A stretch of DNA of 14,939 bases, taken from assembly GCA_046728115.1 (NCBI GenBank), contig JBKPDW010000333.1, positions 1 through 14,939 of the forward strand. Reading direction: 5' to 3'. Shown here one piece after another: positions 14,863-14,939 of the stretch. This stretch comes from CAVSWN01 sp046728115 (GTDB lineage: Bacteria > Acidobacteriota > Vicinamibacteria > Vicinamibacterales > CAVVIG01). The position numbers and the translations under genes are program-made. The notes under the pieces were generated by a model. That model was given only the letters and a program-made list of their open reading frames with translations. It had not been told where the DNA came from and searched no databases. The stretch's first letter is position 1; the number at the start of each line of letters is the position of its first letter.

Positions 14863-14939
14863 CTCCACGGTAGTCTACAACCGGGGTGGATCGTGAAGCG
14901 CGCACGGCTCCTGGCGAGTACCCAGGCTCCAGGCTTCCA

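Noticed and set aside
14893..14939. Possible start of a plus-strand gene (GTG at 14893, open to the window edge)
   Set aside because: A GGTGG sequence precedes it, but only about 15 codons are visible and they match nothing; too short to support.

Overview
The window is high-GC bacterial DNA and densely coding, almost entirely on the minus strand. The combination of gene families suggests an Acidobacteriota genome, perhaps Vicinamibacteria-like: a secreted M28 peptidase, a bacterial M49-type peptidase, an FmdB zinc ribbon, an HAE1-type RND pump, a Phd/PIN toxin-antitoxin pair and degenerate GCAGAG/GGAGG/TTTCGTG intergenic repeats. That placement is inference from gene content; no rRNA or marker gene is present.

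Left part (1-2321). A lipoprotein-like TPR protein (191-1780, minus) diverges from a small FmdB-family zinc-ribbon gene (1933-2163, plus). The TPR gene is bracketed by repeat-derived DNA. Its 3' side has three copies of a 38-bp element, one inverted (22-189). Its 5' side has a 30-bp-arm imperfect inverted repeat with 21-bp tandem repeats (1719-1848), and its N-terminus runs into this block without a standard start codon. A TTTCGTGA tandem lies after fmdB.

Middle (2322-4356, minus). A Phd/YefM-type antitoxin and a PIN-domain toxin overlap by 4 nt. They are followed after only 4 nt by a cyclase/kynurenine-formamidase-family hydrolase, so the three read as one transcript. A palindrome sits at the antitoxin start. 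Just upstream is the decayed 5' remnant of an M28-type peptidase gene, fused to an unrelated reading-frame tail.

Right part (4419-14862, minus). A tight run encodes a periplasmic adaptor lipoprotein, an HAE1/AcrB-type RND pump and an intact secreted M28 peptidase, with gaps of 8 and 9 nt. No outer-membrane channel gene is present. Upstream are a Cu(I)-type P1B ATPase with YHS and heavy-metal-binding N-terminal domains, and then a secreted M49-family peptidase. The most distinctive structure is in the ATPase: between its two metal-binding domains are ten 7-residue repeats, each with histidine at the second position, encoded by 21-bp DNA repeats that show an internal block duplication.

I see no CRISPR, tRNA, rRNA, insertion sequence or phage gene. 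I do not see a clear new multigene system. The best candidates for novelty are the His-heptad linker, the repeat family around the TPR gene, and the toxin-antitoxin/hydrolase coupling at a rearrangement scar.
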